Assembly: GCA_947460525.1 (NCBI GenBank)
Contig: CANHIV010000036.1
Coordinates: 1-7,542, forward strand
Reading direction: 5' to 3'
DNA length: 7,542 nucleotides
Origin: Flavobacteriales bacterium
GTDB lineage: Bacteria > Bacteroidota > Bacteroidia > Flavobacteriales_D > Sanyastnellaceae
Under the pieces are notes generated by a model. That model saw only the letters and a list, made by a program, of their open reading frames with translations. It did not search any database and was not told where the DNA came from. Below are positions 6,908-7,542 of the stretch, piece after piece. The first letter of the stretch is position 1. Each line of letters begins with the position of its first letter. The position numbers and the translations under genes are program-made.

Positions 6908-7542
6908 ATGAGTCTCGAGGAAAATTTTCAATCATTTGTAGACACAGAAAATAAAGTAGAAGCCAAAGATTGGATGCCCGATGGGTACAGAAAAACTTTG
7001 ATTCGCCAAATCGCACAACACGCGCACAGCGAGATTGTAGGGATGTTGCCGGAAGGCAATTGGATTACGCGTGCCCCATCTTTGCGCCGCAAATCCATTC
7101 TTATTGCCAAGGTGCAAGACGAAGGTGGACACGGTTTGTATTTGTACAGCGCTGCTGAAACATTGGGCGTTGACCGCGAGGATTTGATCAATGATTTAAA
7201 CATCGGAAAAGCCAAATATTCTTCCATCTTCAATTACCCTACTTTGAGTTGGGCAGATATAGGCGCCATTGGTTGGTTGGTAGATGGTGCCGCGATTGTC
7301 AATCAAGTTTCTTTGCAAAGAACCAGCTATGGTCCTTACAGCAGAGCGATGATTAGAATTTGTAAAGAAGAATCTTTTCACCAGCGCCAAGGATATGAAA
7401 TCATGATTGCTTTGGCCAAAGGAACGCCAGCTCAAAAGCAAATGGCTCAAGATGCACTGAACCGTTGGTGGTGGCCAAGTTTGATGATGTTCGGGCCTTC
7501 TGATAAAGAGTCTTCGCATAGTGCTCAGAACATGGCTTGGAA
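6908..7542 (+). CDS. paaA: Phenylacetyl-CoA 1,2-epoxidase catalytic subunit PaaA (partial, N-terminal 211 residues)
   Basis: The frame begins at the ATG at 6908 and runs to the window edge with 211 codons plus two bases, roughly two thirds of a typical PaaA of about 310-330 residues. PaaA is the oxygen-activating diiron subunit of the PaaABCE monooxygenase; with PaaC as structural partner it converts phenylacetyl-CoA to its ring 1,2-epoxide, the second step of aerobic phenylacetate breakdown after CoA ligation. The ferritin-like helical pattern of iron ligands is visible: Glu42 in [10 protein letters not shown], Glu72 and His75 in DEGGHG, Asp126 in WLVDGAA, and Glu155 and His158 in EESFHQRQG. 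Other family blocks are [24 protein letters not shown] and [14 protein letters not shown]. The close PaaC homologue is excluded by these blocks and by the intact ligand set. Further paa genes would be expected to the right of the window. Confidence 0.97.
   Translation, partial: MSLEENFQSFVDTENKVEAKDWMPDGYRKTLIRQIAQHAHSEIVGMLPEGNWITRAPSLRRKSILIAKVQDEGGHGLYLYSAAETLGVDREDLINDLNIGKAKYSSIFNYPTLSWADIGAIGWLVDGAAIVNQVSLQRTSYGPYSRAMIRICKEESFHQRQGYEIMIALAKGTPAQKQMAQDALNRWWWPSLMMFGPSDKESSHSAQNMAW

Noticed and set aside
7196..7519. Minus-strand open frame of 107 codons inside paaA
   Set aside because: It overlaps conserved PaaA blocks including iron ligands on the other strand and has no protein-like features.
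1..7542. An undescribed multi-gene defence, toxin or mobile system
   Set aside because: All five genes are recognisable (hemL, an M43 protease, valS, paaE, paaA), the gaps are short, and there are no terminal repeats, integrase or transposase genes, or arrays.

Overview
The window looks like chromosomal DNA of a member of the Bacteroidota, probably of the Flavobacteriales. The evidence is a secreted metalloprotease with a type IX secretion (T9SS) C-terminal sorting domain, start regions carrying Bacteroidota-style promoter elements (TTTG, a spacer of 17-18 nt, then TAnnTTTG), a nearly complete lack of Shine-Dalgarno sequences, and moderate-to-low G+C. No mobile element, CRISPR array, tRNA or rRNA is visible.

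Layout from left to right. (1) The last 50 codons of a plus-strand gene that reads as glutamate-1-semialdehyde aminomutase (hemL, tetrapyrrole synthesis). (2) A strong hairpin that can terminate transcription from both sides, lying between the convergent hemL and protease genes. (3) A minus-strand gene for a 922-residue secreted M43 (pappalysin/cytophagalysin-type) metalloprotease with a PKD domain, a jelly-roll-like domain and a T9SS sorting domain. Its catalytic domain is split by an inserted beta-rich module of about 200 residues. (4) Minus-strand valS, complete valyl-tRNA synthetase. (5) Minus-strand paaE, the reductase of the phenylacetyl-CoA 1,2-epoxidase. (6) A 98-bp divergent promoter region, then plus-strand paaA, the diiron oxygenase subunit of the same enzyme, cut off by the window edge after 211 codons.

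How the genes relate. paaE and paaA serve one enzyme: PaaE passes electrons from NADPH through FAD and a 2Fe-2S cluster to the diiron centre of PaaA, which epoxidises the ring of phenylacetyl-CoA. Here they are transcribed away from each other from a shared intergenic region instead of lying in one operon. valS follows paaE after 39 bp without a visible terminator but has its own promoter-like element. hemL and valS are housekeeping genes. The protease is a separate secreted product with its own well-formed promoter.

I do not see an undescribed multi-gene system. The points most worth following are the domain inserted between the zinc motif and the Met-turn of the protease, and the -7 promoter elements that end only 4 nt before the start codons of both valS and paaE, which predicts leaderless or almost leaderless mRNAs.
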